DNA of 64,000 nt from Filimonas lacunae (GCF_002355595.1 NZ_AP017422.1:4340001-4404000), one strand, 5' to 3'; counted from the stretch's first letter, positions 10,104 to 18,793 are shown. Notes: a model not told the origin generated them from the letters alone. Translations and numbers: made by a program.

Positions 10104-10132
10104 GCCGGTAAGCGCTTCCAACACTTACCGGC
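10104..10132. other. Hairpin between fecR and susC
   Basis: Perfect 9-base arms (10104-10112 and 10124-10132) enclose an 11-base loop in the 111-base gap between the two genes. No T run follows on the minus strand, so it looks more like an attenuator or RNA-processing hairpin than a full terminator. Its role, perhaps setting different levels of regulator and transporter, is inference. Confidence 0.45.
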
Positions 10133-10153
10133 TTCTTTTATCCCACGTTTTAT

Positions 10154-11290
10154 TTATTTAGATACGGTAATAACCTTTCCTTCTATTTCAAAATGTACCT
10201 GGTTAGTTGCTTCCAGCAGCAACAGCAATTCCGATACAGGCACATTCCGCTGAATTCTCGCTACAAACTCCTCCGATATATCATCTTTATACCTGATCTC
10301 TGCTCCATACCATCTTGCCACCTGGCTCATAATCGTTTCTATGTTAGCACCATTAAACCGGAATTCTCCTTCTTTCCAACCCACAGTTTCGTTAATGTCC
10401 GGTGTAGTGTTCAACGCCATCCCATTGGCTTCTTCACCTGGTTTCAGCACCAGGTCTTTTCCACTACCCGATACTTTTACACTGCCTTGTATCAGGGTGG
10501 TTTTTACCTTTCCTTCACCGGCATAGCTGTTTACGTTAAAACGTGTACCCAACACCCGGATAGTTTCTCCTTTTACATGCACCAGAAAAGGTTTGCCCCT
10601 GCTCTCTGCCACCTCGAAATAAGCCTGCCCCATAACTTCCACCTCCCGTGTTTTGCCTGTAAAAGCGGTTGGAAAATGAATGCCCGAATTCGCATCCAGC
10701 CATACCCGGGTACCGTCTGATAACTTCAAGGCTATTTTACCGGCTACCGGTGTATGAATATCCTGGTAAACAGCCGTGCCATTTCCATTGAAAGAAAGCA
10801 CTCCCTGCTCGTTATGCACCGTTCCACCATTACCCATGGCTATCAGGCCCGTATGTGCACCGTCCAGCACAAGGGTACTTCCATCCGGCAGCGTTAAAAT
10901 CGCTTTATCTCCACCCGGCATCAGATCGTTCTTATACCGTTGCCTTGCCAGCTGGGTTTGCCCGCTTTTTTGCTCCCAGAACAGGTATCCCATACCTGAA
11001 AGCGCCAGCACCACCACGGCTGCTGCCACATATTTCCACCACCGCAAACGCACCACTTTTGGCTGCGCCTGCATATTATTCAATAGCCAGGCATCTATCT
11101 GCGTTTTCACATTCGCTTCGGCTGCTGTTACACTTCCTTCATAGTCACGCATCATCTCTTCCTGCACACGCGCTTCTCCCTCAGCCGATTCCAGGCTGTT
11201 CAGTAGTTCTTTGCGCTGTTCGTCAGTCAGCTCGCCTGTTAACCAGGCGTCAAAGGCCTTATTTACCTCTTGTTGCTTCTCTGTACTCAT
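10154..11290 (-). CDS. FecR-family anti-sigma factor
   Basis: The 378-residue protein has a cytoplasmic N-terminal part that would bind the sigma factor (about 1-85, with the FDAWLTGELTDEQRKEL segment), one membrane helix (about 86-107) and a periplasmic FecR domain (about 170-275, including GTRVWLDANSGIHFP and PFLVHVKGETIRVLGTRFNV), ending in a DUF4974/STN-like domain (VNETVGWKEGEFRF onward). Such proteins hold an ECF sigma factor inactive until the partner SusC signals. It lies 91 bases after the sigma gene and 111 bases before susC. Confidence 0.94.
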   Translation of the reverse strand: MSTEKQQEVNKAFDAWLTGELTDEQRKELLNSLESAEGEARVQEEMMRDYEGSVTAAEANVKTQIDAWLLNNMQAQPKVVRLRWWKYVAAAVVVLALSGMGYLFWEQKSGQTQLARQRYKNDLMPGGDKAILTLPDGSTLVLDGAHTGLIAMGNGGTVHNEQGVLSFNGNGTAVYQDIHTPVAGKIALKLSDGTRVWLDANSGIHFPTAFTGKTREVEVMGQAYFEVAESRGKPFLVHVKGETIRVLGTRFNVNSYAGEGKVKTTLIQGSVKVSGSGKDLVLKPGEEANGMALNTTPDINETVGWKEGEFRFNGANIETIMSQVARWYGAEIRYKDDISEEFVARIQRNVPVSELLLLLEATNQVHFEIEGKVITVSK

Positions 11291-11381
11291 AATGATTCAA
11301 TTCTATAGACGCATACAATTGCTTCCCGGACGGGTGCATGTGAAAAAAAATCTAAAGTTTTTTTAGAAAGGGGGAAAAGGG

Positions 11382-12008
11382 CTATTGGCGGGCAGCATAC
11401 AACTCCCAGCCAGCAATCAATAAATACAATAAAACGTGGTCACCACCACTGGTGGCCAGGTGCACCCGCACCGTATTTAACCCCGCTACAATATGGCTTT
11501 TGACAGTAGAATTGCTCACATTCAGTTTTTGGGCAATTTCCTGGTTCGACAGCCCTTCAATACGGCTAAGGCGAAACACCTCCTGCTGTTTGGGCGGCAT
11601 ATGATCAATCGCCTGGTGAATTAACCGCCAGGTTTCCTTGTATTCCAGTTCCAGTTCGGGCAAATTCCTGCTTTCAGCAAAATCTTCCTGCCCCCGGCCT
11701 ACATCCACTGTTTCCAGCAGTTTTTTACGCATGGCCGAAAACACCTGGTTACGTCCCAGCACATAGATATAGGCCATCAGATCTTTAATTTCCAACAGCT
11801 TATCCCGGTGTTGCCATATTTTTAAGAAGATGTCCTGGGTAATTTCCTGGGCGGTTTCCGTTTGCTTGGTCAGGGCCAGAATATTACGGAAAACCCGTAG
11901 CCAATACAGGTCTACCAGCTGCTTAAAAGCAGTCTCGTCCCCTCCCGCCACCTGATGTAATAACGAAAATTGAGTTTCTCCCGTGATATGTACATTAAAA
12001 TCAGTCAC
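11382..12008 (-). CDS. ECF RNA polymerase sigma-70 factor (FecI-like)
   Basis: The 208-residue protein has sigma region 2 at about 24-90 (AQEITQDIFLKIWQHRDKL) and region 4 at about 133-185 (PPKQQEVFRLSRIEGLSNQEIAQKL in part). The start is a GTG at 12008; there is no in-frame ATG upstream before unrelated sequence, and codon 2 onward aligns with normal family starts. It is the first gene of the operon with fecR, susC, susD and the TlpA-like gene, and most likely drives transcription of susC onward. A hydrophobic C-terminal tail (LLYLLIAGWELYAARQ) is a common lineage feature. Confidence 0.93.
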   Translation of the reverse strand: MTDFNVHITGETQFSLLHQVAGGDETAFKQLVDLYWLRVFRNILALTKQTETAQEITQDIFLKIWQHRDKLLEIKDLMAYIYVLGRNQVFSAMRKKLLETVDVGRGQEDFAESRNLPELELEYKETWRLIHQAIDHMPPKQQEVFRLSRIEGLSNQEIAQKLNVSNSTVKSHIVAGLNTVRVHLATSGGDHVLLYLLIAGWELYAARQ

Positions 12009-12106
12009 CCCGTGTAAAAAGATGTTGGTACAGACAGGTACATTGCCTATCTGCCAGAGGGTGAAGGTATAAAGAAATCAGTGATTTAGGCCGGCTCATT
12101 CCGCAG

Positions 12107-14068
12107 CTACAATGGTCCGGCGGGAAAAAATACACGGAAGGTGGCTCCCACCCCTTCCTCACCCGATGCAATAATAGAACCCTGATGACGCTCCATTATC
12201 TTTTTGCACAATGATAACCCCAGACCGGTGCCTTCATACACATCTTTAGGATGCAGCCGGGTAAAGGTTTCAAAAATCTTTACTGCATTTTTCTGCGCAA
12301 AGCCTATTCCATTATCCGTTAATACTATTTCTACACCATCCCTGCCTTCCTGTGTGCAGGCACAGCTTTCTATCTTTATTTCCAGCGGCACGCCCGCTTT
12401 CGCAAATTTGAGGGAGTTGGTCATTAAATTATAGAATAACTGAAGCACCAGCACCGGTGCCCCCCATACGGGCAATAACTGCCCATACTGTATAAAAGCC
12501 GCTTTCTCCTGCATTACCAGTTCCAGGTCTGTTTCTATATTCTTAATAATGCTACCTGTATTTAATACCCGGAAGGGCTCGCCGGCACTACCCAAAGTTG
12601 AATACGAAAGCACCCCTTCTATCATGTTAAACATGCGATTGCTGGCGCTGTGTATTTTATCCAGATATTTTCGTCCCTCTTCCGATAACCGGCTGCTGCT
12701 ATCTGCCTCCAGCCTGCCTGCAAAAGTTTTGATCTTTCTCACCGGCTCCTTTAAATCATGCGAAGCCACATGTGCAAACTGCTGCAAATCGGTATTGGAA
12801 CGCTGCAATTCCCGGGTTCTTTCCAGTACCAGTTGCTCCAGCCTGCTTTCTACTTCTTTCATATCAGTGATATCGCGGGTAGTACCCGCCACGGCTTCCA
12901 CTTCTCCCCTTTCGTCGAACACAGGAGTAAAAATATAATCATATACCCGTCTTCCCTGCGTAGCGTGCGGAAACGAAACCTCGCCCCTTATGGCCTTCCT
13001 GGTAGCCACCACCTGGTCAATTTCTCTTTCATGCATTTCGGCGTGCCACGGCTCGTAGCCCAGGGCCAATAATCCCTGACCAATCGACTCGCTTTCCGTG
13101 CGCCCCCACATGTTCAGCAAAGCGGTATTTGCATAAATAAACTTATAATCAAGATTAAACACATAAATAAGATCGGGCGTGCTGTCTGTAACGGCATTGT
13201 ACAATCTTTCGCGTGCATCCCTCTCTTTCATCGCACCTGTAAGCGCCTGCTCAGCAAGCCTGCGGCCGGTAATATTACTGGCCGAACCAAACCATTCTAC
13301 CAGCTCTTGCTCCTCATTCAAAATAGGTACCGCCCTGGAAAATACCCATCCCTCTGCACCATCCGGCCCCAGCACCCTGTGTTCCAGCTCAAACACCATT
13401 TTATACTTAATCGCATGCGCAATAGCTTCCTGTACTTTAGCCACATCACCGGGGTGAATATATTTGTGCATCCACTCCCCATCGGGTTCTACTGTGTCCA
13501 TCAAAAAGCCACGTCCATCCAGTCGGCGAACCTGGCTCCAGTCAGCACTCATCTGGTACACAATTTCAGAGGACACACTTACCAGTGCCCGAAAGCGTTT
13601 TTCACTTTCCTGTAAAACAACAATCTCTTTTTCATTTACTGCAGCCCGCTGTATATCCCCGACGCGTTCTGTTACCTCATAAGCATATATAATAATGTCG
13701 GGCAGCAATTGCCATTGATCAGTTACCGGCTGAAAAGAAAGGTTCAGATATTGTTCAACTCCTGTGGCAGAGGTGTAAGGAACTGCCGCCAGTTCAAAGC
13801 AGGTTTTACCACCAGCAAAAGCATGCTGTATCATTTCCGTGTTAACAAAAGCAGCAGGAAAAAGCAAGGATAGCGGCTGATGCAGCAACGGGTTGTCAGT
13901 AGCATGCAATAGCTGCCGGAAACGGTCATTTACCAGCTTCAGCTGCCATGTATAATCAACCACTGCAACAGCAGCAGGTATGTTCTTTATCAACTCCTTC
14001 GCACTTAACACTTCCAGCTTTCCCTGGTTATTTTCCGTTAAGTGGACGTTTACAAGAGGATCAGTCAT
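12107..14068 (-). CDS. PAS-domain sensor histidine kinase, soluble
   Basis: The 653-residue protein has three PAS domains (about 25-135, 155-270, 285-405), a HisKA domain with phosphoacceptor H437 in HVASHDLKEP, and an ATPase domain with DNGIGF (585-590) and GTGLGL (613-618). There is no signal peptide or membrane helix, so it senses in the cytoplasm. No response regulator is adjacent, making it an orphan kinase. It is followed upstream by a second kinase (180 bases away), and their catalytic halves are similar enough to suggest related roles. Ligand is unknown. Confidence 0.92.
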   Translation of the reverse strand: MTDPLVNVHLTENNQGKLEVLSAKELIKNIPAAVAVVDYTWQLKLVNDRFRQLLHATDNPLLHQPLSLLFPAAFVNTEMIQHAFAGGKTCFELAAVPYTSATGVEQYLNLSFQPVTDQWQLLPDIIIYAYEVTERVGDIQRAAVNEKEIVVLQESEKRFRALVSVSSEIVYQMSADWSQVRRLDGRGFLMDTVEPDGEWMHKYIHPGDVAKVQEAIAHAIKYKMVFELEHRVLGPDGAEGWVFSRAVPILNEEQELVEWFGSASNITGRRLAEQALTGAMKERDARERLYNAVTDSTPDLIYVFNLDYKFIYANTALLNMWGRTESESIGQGLLALGYEPWHAEMHEREIDQVVATRKAIRGEVSFPHATQGRRVYDYIFTPVFDERGEVEAVAGTTRDITDMKEVESRLEQLVLERTRELQRSNTDLQQFAHVASHDLKEPVRKIKTFAGRLEADSSSRLSEEGRKYLDKIHSASNRMFNMIEGVLSYSTLGSAGEPFRVLNTGSIIKNIETDLELVMQEKAAFIQYGQLLPVWGAPVLVLQLFYNLMTNSLKFAKAGVPLEIKIESCACTQEGRDGVEIVLTDNGIGFAQKNAVKIFETFTRLHPKDVYEGTGLGLSLCKKIMERHQGSIIASGEEGVGATFRVFFPAGPL

Positions 14069-14247
14069 CTGATTTCAATTAAACTTCATTGCCGGTGATA
14101 TACAGCAAGGGGGCATACTATTATGCAGCAACAATAAACACACCAATTTGCCGGAAAAAATAATGGCAGACATACTTAGCAACAGCCACTGTACTAACTC
14201 ACTGAATGCAAGCTGTTTAGAAATTTATTTCTTCCAAAAACGTGGCA

Positions 14248-15516
14248 TCAGCATTTTGTTACCCCCTGCTTTTCTACAGGAAAGATCAAGGAAAATGTAC
14301 ATCCTGCGCCCTCTTCCGACTCCACAAGAATAGCGCCTTCATGGTTTCTTACAATCTTCTTGCATTGCGAAAGCCCGGTGCCCATGCCCGGGAAATGCTC
14401 GCCCGGATTCAGGCGAACAAACAGGTCAAAAACCGTTTCCTGATAGGCTTTGTTAATCCCTATACCATTGTCCTCTATACACACCCTGCAATAACTGCTA
14501 TAGGCTGCATCAGGCTTATAATGCAATAACGCTTCTCCCTCCAGCAGTACAGAAGAAATTTTAATCACCGGTGCTTTACCTGGCAAGGAATAATTGAGTG
14601 CATTATCGAGGAAATGATAAAATAGCTGATTGAGTTGTGAGCCTACACCGGGAATGGTATGCAGGTAATCTGTATATACAACGGCTTTCAACTTTTCCAT
14701 CTTGGGATGTAGCCTGGTTAAGGCATTTTGCACAGCAATGTTCAGGTCTACCGGCTTAAACACCTGCTCTGGCTGATGCAGCGCATTGTAATCTGTCAAC
14801 TCCTTTATCATAGCCGAACACTGTTTGGCCAGGCTATTGATCCGCTCTGCCAGTTGCTGGGTTTTATCAGCAGCAATTGTCTTGCCCGATGCAATCATAT
14901 CCGAATACAATTGCAGTTTACGCAAAGGCTCCTGTAAAGTATGCCTGCTCAAATGATCAAACTGTCGCAATTCATTCAGCGTATCGGCCAGTTCCTCTTT
15001 AGCCACCTGCAAGGCAGTGCCGCTGTTACGCAGCTGATCGCGGGAAAGTAAATGATAAGCAATTAAATCGGCAAACAACGTAAACATATCCACCATATTA
15101 CCCGCCTTTAATGGCATTGGCCTGGCATCTAAAGCACACAGGGTACCAAAAAAAGTATTATCCTTTAGAATGATCGGTATAGATATATAGCTCTGAAAGC
15201 CATACATCCTGGGGGTATGATGCGCACAATAAGCTGCATCAGTGGCCACTTCATCAATCACCACCGGTTTAACGCTATCCCTTATTTCATTACAAATAGT
15301 GGTTTCTATACGCAGCTCCCCTCCGGGTTGTAATCCAAAATCAACTTCATCTTTTACTGCGCAGGCTATCCAGCGGTCATCCGTAACACGTGCTACCGCA
15401 GCAAAGCGCATCCCTGTTGTTTTACAAATCAGCTCCAGTATGGCAGGTACTATCTCCAGTTCCTGTATCCTGCGTACATCTTCTGCAAAGTGCGGTTCTA
15501 GTTGTTTGGTTATCAT
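14248..15516 (-). CDS. GAF-domain histidine kinase with unusual H-box
   Basis: The 422-residue protein has a GAF domain (about 15-170; FQSYISIPIILKDNTFFGTL), a coiled linker, a HisKA-like helix with the box HLSRHTLQEPLRK in place of the usual ASHDLQEPLRK form, and an ATPase domain with DNGIGI and GTGLSQCKKI. The acidic residue after the phosphoacceptor histidine is threonine here, which may lower phosphatase or kinase activity. The ATG at 15516 is chosen; an in-frame start at 15600 gives an unlikely Cys/Asn-rich leader. It is cytoplasmic and has no adjacent receiver gene. Confidence 0.87.
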   Translation of the reverse strand: MITKQLEPHFAEDVRRIQELEIVPAILELICKTTGMRFAAVARVTDDRWIACAVKDEVDFGLQPGGELRIETTICNEIRDSVKPVVIDEVATDAAYCAHHTPRMYGFQSYISIPIILKDNTFFGTLCALDARPMPLKAGNMVDMFTLFADLIAYHLLSRDQLRNSGTALQVAKEELADTLNELRQFDHLSRHTLQEPLRKLQLYSDMIASGKTIAADKTQQLAERINSLAKQCSAMIKELTDYNALHQPEQVFKPVDLNIAVQNALTRLHPKMEKLKAVVYTDYLHTIPGVGSQLNQLFYHFLDNALNYSLPGKAPVIKISSVLLEGEALLHYKPDAAYSSYCRVCIEDNGIGINKAYQETVFDLFVRLNPGEHFPGMGTGLSQCKKIVRNHEGAILVESEEGAGCTFSLIFPVEKQGVTKC

Positions 15517-15833
15517 GGTTACATCAAAACTACCGTAATATCCCCTATTTCCCGTCAGATTATGCCCTTTACTACAGTTGCTTTTGCACATAGAAGTCAA
15601 CCGTGCTTAGTTTGGCATCAACAGCGTTTCCCTTATCGCTAAAATGCTACCGCAAACCTGTATTGCCACACCACCGTACAGAAAGTGTACGCTTCCGTTA
15701 CAAACATACTTTTATCCCTTACCCCTGCCAACACTGGCAATCAATCAGTTACAGCTAGCATTTCGGTTTGGCATTGCGTTGGACTTACTGTTACTGTAAA
15801 CGCAAACACAACATCATTATAAAATTTACAATT

Positions 15834-16259
15834 ATGAAAAAGTTTATCATCGCCGCCATCGCTATTATCGTTTTCACTGCCAACACTTTTGCAGCAGACA
15901 CTAACGACAAAACACTCAGCCTGTTTAAAGCTGCCTACCCTAATGCCACCCATGTTCATTACAAAACACTGGGCGATCTGGTAAGTATTCATTTTATAGC
16001 AGACAATACTGCCATGGAAGCCTTTTACAACACGGATGGTGAACAAATAGCCATCAGCAAAGTAATCAGCTATCAGGCGCTGCCTTTAAAAGCGATCAAC
16101 GCCTTACAGCGTAAATTCAGCCACTACACCACTACCGAAGTTATTGAAATGGACCATAGCACCGAAGGCGTATTCTATTATGTATCGCTGGTGAACAACA
16201 ACCAGAAAGTGATTGCACAGGTAAGCCTGGAAGGCGCTGTGAGCATATTCAAAAAATAA
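15834..16259 (+). CDS. Small secreted protein, unknown function
   Basis: The 141-residue product starts with a clear signal peptide (cleavage near NTFAAD, residue 21). The rest has repeated beta-strand pairs such as HVHYKTLGDLVSIHFI and GVFYYVSLVNNNQKVIAQVS and no cysteines, resembling the PepSY-like periplasmic small-domain proteins common in this family of bacteria, but I cannot name it firmly. The ATG at 15834 begins the signal peptide; an upstream in-frame start at 15768 gives no sensible leader. It is monocistronic with its own terminator. Confidence 0.75.
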   Translation: MKKFIIAAIAIIVFTANTFAADTNDKTLSLFKAAYPNATHVHYKTLGDLVSIHFIADNTAMEAFYNTDGEQIAISKVISYQALPLKAINALQRKFSHYTTTEVIEMDHSTEGVFYYVSLVNNNQKVIAQVSLEGAVSIFKK

Positions 16260-16284
16260 GCATACAACAACTGAATTATCTCTT

Positions 16285-16312
16285 CAATAGTCTTCCTAAT
16301 GGAAGGCTATTG
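16285..16312 (+). terminator. Hairpin terminator after the small secreted protein gene
   Basis: Arms 16285-16296 and 16301-16312 pair over 12 bases with one T-G wobble and a TAAT loop, 25 bases after the stop codon. The following T run is weak (TCATTTAT). Confidence 0.6.
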
Positions 16313-16362
16313 TCATTTATAGCAGGTACAACATACCTCCCTGGAAAAATACCTTACAAAAT

Positions 16363-16411
16363 TTTGCGTAGCCAAATAACTACACATATATTTGTAGCCA
16401 AATAGCTACAC
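16363..16411 (+). promoter_or_regulatory. Promoter and double ArsR operator
   Basis: A TTTG at 16363-16366 and TATATTTG at 16387-16394 are 20 bases apart, an exact Bacteroidota -33/-7 promoter. Two near-identical 18-base direct repeats sit at 16368-16385 (between the boxes) and 16394-16411 (over the transcription start), spaced 26 bases. The second is an inverted repeat, GTAGC-N6-GCTAC, of the kind bound by ArsR dimers. The ArsR gene begins at 16413, so autorepression is the simplest reading. Confidence 0.72.
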
Positions 16412-16412
16412 A

Positions 16413-16733
16413 ATGAATTTACGACGCGACGTATTCCAGGCAATTGCCGATCCTACACGCAGGGCTATTATTATGTTGATAGCTTCGCAGGCTATGACTG
16501 CGGGTGCTATCGCTGCCAACTTCGACACAGCCCGGCCCACTATTTCTAAACATTTGCAAATACTAACCGAGTGCGAACTGCTGGAACCGGAACAAAATGG
16601 AAGAGAAATCTATTATCATTTAAACGCCACTAAAATGAAAGAGATAGCTGATTTTATTGAACCCTTCCGTCAAACCTGGGACGACCGGTTTAACAAACTG
16701 GAATCGATTATGAAAAACTATAAAAAAAAATAA
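16413..16733 (+). CDS. ArsR-family winged-helix repressor
   Basis: The 106-residue protein is a single winged-helix domain: [19 protein letters not shown] opens the domain, the recognition helix is near [16 protein letters not shown] (about 44-60), and the wing is [11 protein letters not shown]. It lacks the paired cysteines of metal-sensing ArsR proteins, apart from one in TECELLEP, and resembles the subgroup encoded with SRPBCC partners. It starts two bases beyond a double operator and is followed after one base by the SRPBCC gene, so the three-gene operon is autoregulated by inference. Confidence 0.9.
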   Translation: MNLRRDVFQAIADPTRRAIIMLIASQAMTAGAIAANFDTARPTISKHLQILTECELLEPEQNGREIYYHLNATKMKEIADFIEPFRQTWDDRFNKLESIMKNYKKK

Positions 16734-16734
16734 T

Positions 16735-17199
16735 ATGGAAAGGAAAACACAAGTGCATGCCGAAGAAAGCAAACAGGAGCTAATCATTACCCGTGAATTT
16801 GACCTCCCCGTAGACCTGTTGTTTAAAGCCTATGAAGATGCTGAAATTGTTGCGCAATGGATGGGCACCAACGTATTGCAGCTGGAAAACAAAAAGCATG
16901 GCAGCTGGCGCTTTGAAACCACGTACGATGGCAAAGTGGTGTTTAGCGCCAATGGTGTCATACTCGACTTTGTGCCTAACCAAAAAATTACCCGCACCTT
17001 TGAAATGGAAAACAGTACTTTTCCGGCGCAGCTGGAGTTTTTTGAATTTGAAAAATTAACAGATGATACCAGCAAATTAACCATGCACATCATCTTTAAA
17101 TCCATCGCATTCAGAAACCAGTTACTGCAAATGCCATTTGCGCAGGGACTTAACATGGCGCACGACCGCTTGCAACAAGTAGCTCATCAACTGAAATAA
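16735..17199 (+). CDS. SRPBCC (AHSA1-like) domain protein
   Basis: The 154-residue protein fits the START/Bet v1-like AHSA1 fold: ITREFDLPVDLLFKAYEDAE, then VAQWMGTNV and the central GSWRFETTYDGKVVFSANG with the characteristic later stretch ITRTFEME. These small proteins have a deep hydrophobic cavity and are repeatedly found behind ArsR regulators in Bacteroidota; the ligand is unknown. The gene is one base from the arsR stop, and the next gene follows after 11 bases. Confidence 0.88.
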   Translation: MERKTQVHAEESKQELIITREFDLPVDLLFKAYEDAEIVAQWMGTNVLQLENKKHGSWRFETTYDGKVVFSANGVILDFVPNQKITRTFEMENSTFPAQLEFFEFEKLTDDTSKLTMHIIFKSIAFRNQLLQMPFAQGLNMAHDRLQQVAHQLK

Positions 17200-17210
17200 T
17201 CTGTAGTCAT

Positions 17211-17804
17211 ATGAAACAGAATAGCCATCCTAAAGTAGAGCAGTTTTTATATAAGGCCACACAGTGGAAAGAAGAGATGACCTTATTAAGAGACATTGTG
17301 CTGGAAAACAAAGAGCTGACCGAAGATTATAAGTGGATGCACCCGTGCTATACCCTGGAAGATAAAAACGTGGTGCTGATACACGGGTTTAAAGAGTATT
17401 GCGCTTTACTGTTTCATAAAGGCGCTTTATTAAAAGACCCGGAAGGCCTGCTTATCCAGCAAACAGAGAATGTTCAAAGTGCACGCCAGCTACGTTTTAC
17501 CACTCTGGCACAGATAAAAAAGCAACGGTCTGTTATTAAAGATTACATCAAAGAAGCCGTAGCCATTGAAAAAGCAGGCCTGAAAGTAACATTAAAGGAA
17601 ACTGCTGAATACGAAGTACCGGAAGAGTTTCAGGAAAAACTGGATAACGATGCTGCCTTACAAAAAGCTTTTCAATCGCTAACGCCCGGCAGGCAACGCG
17701 GTTACCTGTATTATTTTTCACAGGCCAAACAATCTACAACAAGAGCATCCAGAATTGAGAAGTACCTGCCTAAAATTATGGAAGGGAAAGGAATGGATGA
17801 TTAA
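17211..17804 (+). CDS. YdeI/OmpD-associated (DUF1801) family protein
   Basis: The 197-residue protein has an N-terminal DUF1801 domain (about 15-115, with EDYKWMHPCYTLEDKNVVLI and FKEYCALLFHKGALL) and a C-terminal OmdA-type helical segment (about 140-197, FQSLTPGRQRGYLYYFSQAK). Function of the family is not established. It is the third gene of the ArsR operon, and ArsR-SRPBCC-YdeI trios recur in Bacteroidota, hinting at a shared stress role. Confidence 0.87.
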   Translation: MKQNSHPKVEQFLYKATQWKEEMTLLRDIVLENKELTEDYKWMHPCYTLEDKNVVLIHGFKEYCALLFHKGALLKDPEGLLIQQTENVQSARQLRFTTLAQIKKQRSVIKDYIKEAVAIEKAGLKVTLKETAEYEVPEEFQEKLDNDAALQKAFQSLTPGRQRGYLYYFSQAKQSTTRASRIEKYLPKIMEGKGMDD

Positions 17805-17842
17805 TTGGAAAGAGGACTATTTACTAATACGATTTTAGTTTG

Positions 17843-17868
17843 GGTCGCCTGTTTTTCAACCGGCGACC
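17843..17868. terminator. Shared terminator between convergent operons
   Basis: Seven-base GC-rich arms (17843-17849 and 17862-17868) flank a 12-base loop. On the plus strand TTATTTTAC follows. It lies between the end of the YdeI gene and the end of the convergent VOC gene and could serve both. Confidence 0.6.
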
Positions 17869-17894
17869 TTATTTTACTTCTTGAAACATAGGCC

Positions 17895-18368
17895 TTATAC
17901 GGCTGGCTCCCACAATTCAATTTTGTTACCTTCCAGGTCAATGATATGTACAAACTTGCCGTAATCAAACGATTCAATTTTATCTACAATGGTTACCCCT
18001 TCCTGCTTTAATTGCTCCACCAACTCTACCAGGTTTTCTACCCGGTAATTGATCATAAACTCTTTAGCCGAAGGTTCAAAATATTTTGTTTTTTCATCAA
18101 ACGGGCTCCATTGTGTCTGGCCCTTCTTCGTGCTGTCGTCTCCTTCATACCATTCAAAAGTGGCCCCGTAATCGTTGGTATTAAGTCCCAGGTGCTTTTG
18201 ATACCATTCACGCACCGCCTTAGGATCTTTGCATTTGAAAAAGATACCGCCAATGCCCGTTACTTTTTTCATTTTTATCGTTTTTGGTGTAGATGTAATG
18301 GATTTAAATGCAAACCCCAGGCAAAAAGATGCTGAGGTTATCAGTATAAGTAAAACTGTTTTTTTCAT
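17895..18368 (-). CDS. VOC (glyoxalase-fold) protein with an export signal
   Basis: The 157-residue protein carries one vicinal-oxygen-chelate module from about residue 36 (TGIGGIFFKCKDPKAVREWY) to the end (GKFVHIIDLEGNKIELWEP). It is preceded by a good signal peptide (KTVLLILITSASFCLGFAF), which is unusual because VOC proteins are normally cytoplasmic. An internal ATG before KKVTGIGG could give the usual cytoplasmic form, so two products are possible. The substrate is unknown. Confidence 0.82.
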   Translation of the reverse strand: MKKTVLLILITSASFCLGFAFKSITSTPKTIKMKKVTGIGGIFFKCKDPKAVREWYQKHLGLNTNDYGATFEWYEGDDSTKKGQTQWSPFDEKTKYFEPSAKEFMINYRVENLVELVEQLKQEGVTIVDKIESFDYGKFVHIIDLEGNKIELWEPAV

Positions 18369-18435
18369 GAAAACGTATTGCAGGTTTATGTATGAACTGC
18401 CTTAGCTAAATATAGTACTAAAGTATTGGATACAG

Positions 18436-18443
18436 TATATTTG
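18436..18443 (+). promoter_or_regulatory. -7 promoter element, near-leaderless
   Basis: TATATTTG matches the Bacteroidota -7 consensus TAnnTTTG and ends only five bases before the ATG at 18449, so the mRNA would be almost leaderless. No clear TTG -33 box is seen at the right spacing. A/T-rich inverted pieces around 18411-18440 could be an operator. Confidence 0.4.
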
Positions 18444-18448
18444 CCCCC

Positions 18449-18793
18449 ATGAAATGGCTGGCATTCCTTTTTGCATTATACCTCCTGGCTTTATCCGGCA
18501 TTCCCTGTAGTGCGGATGATGGCTGTTGTATGGGTGAAAAAGACATAAGCGCTAACGCCCATTGCGAAAAAGAAAACGACACCGGGCACAATTACCCGGC
18601 CCCCTGCTCTCCTTTTTTCGCCTGCGGTGCCTGTCATGCAGTTACCTTACCTGCAACCGCCATTATGGAAGTTCCCTACCCCGTTATGGCTAGCGTCTTG
18701 CATCTGGCATATTATACCCCACAACAACTTCCCCAATTTACTGCCGTGATCTGGCAGCCGCCCCGGTGCTTATACAACTATACCATTCTTTAG
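18449..18793 (+). CDS. Cys-rich small secreted protein, DUF6660-like
   Basis: The 114-residue protein has a signal peptide (about 1-21) and eight cysteines after it or at its end, in groups such as DGCCMG, HCEKEND and FFACGACHA. This is the pattern of the small DUF6660 proteins that sit directly before TonB-dependent receptors in Bacteroidota. Metal binding is plausible from the Cys/His content but is inference. The receptor gene follows after 53 bases on the same strand. Confidence 0.7.
   Translation: MKWLAFLFALYLLALSGIPCSADDGCCMGEKDISANAHCEKENDTGHNYPAPCSPFFACGACHAVTLPATAIMEVPYPVMASVLHLAYYTPQQLPQFTAVIWQPPRCLYNYTIL

Noticed and set aside
15525-15532. TAGTTTTG -7-like element on the minus strand before the GAF kinase.
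   Set aside because: It ends eight bases before the ATG with no -33 partner; chance occurrence cannot be excluded.
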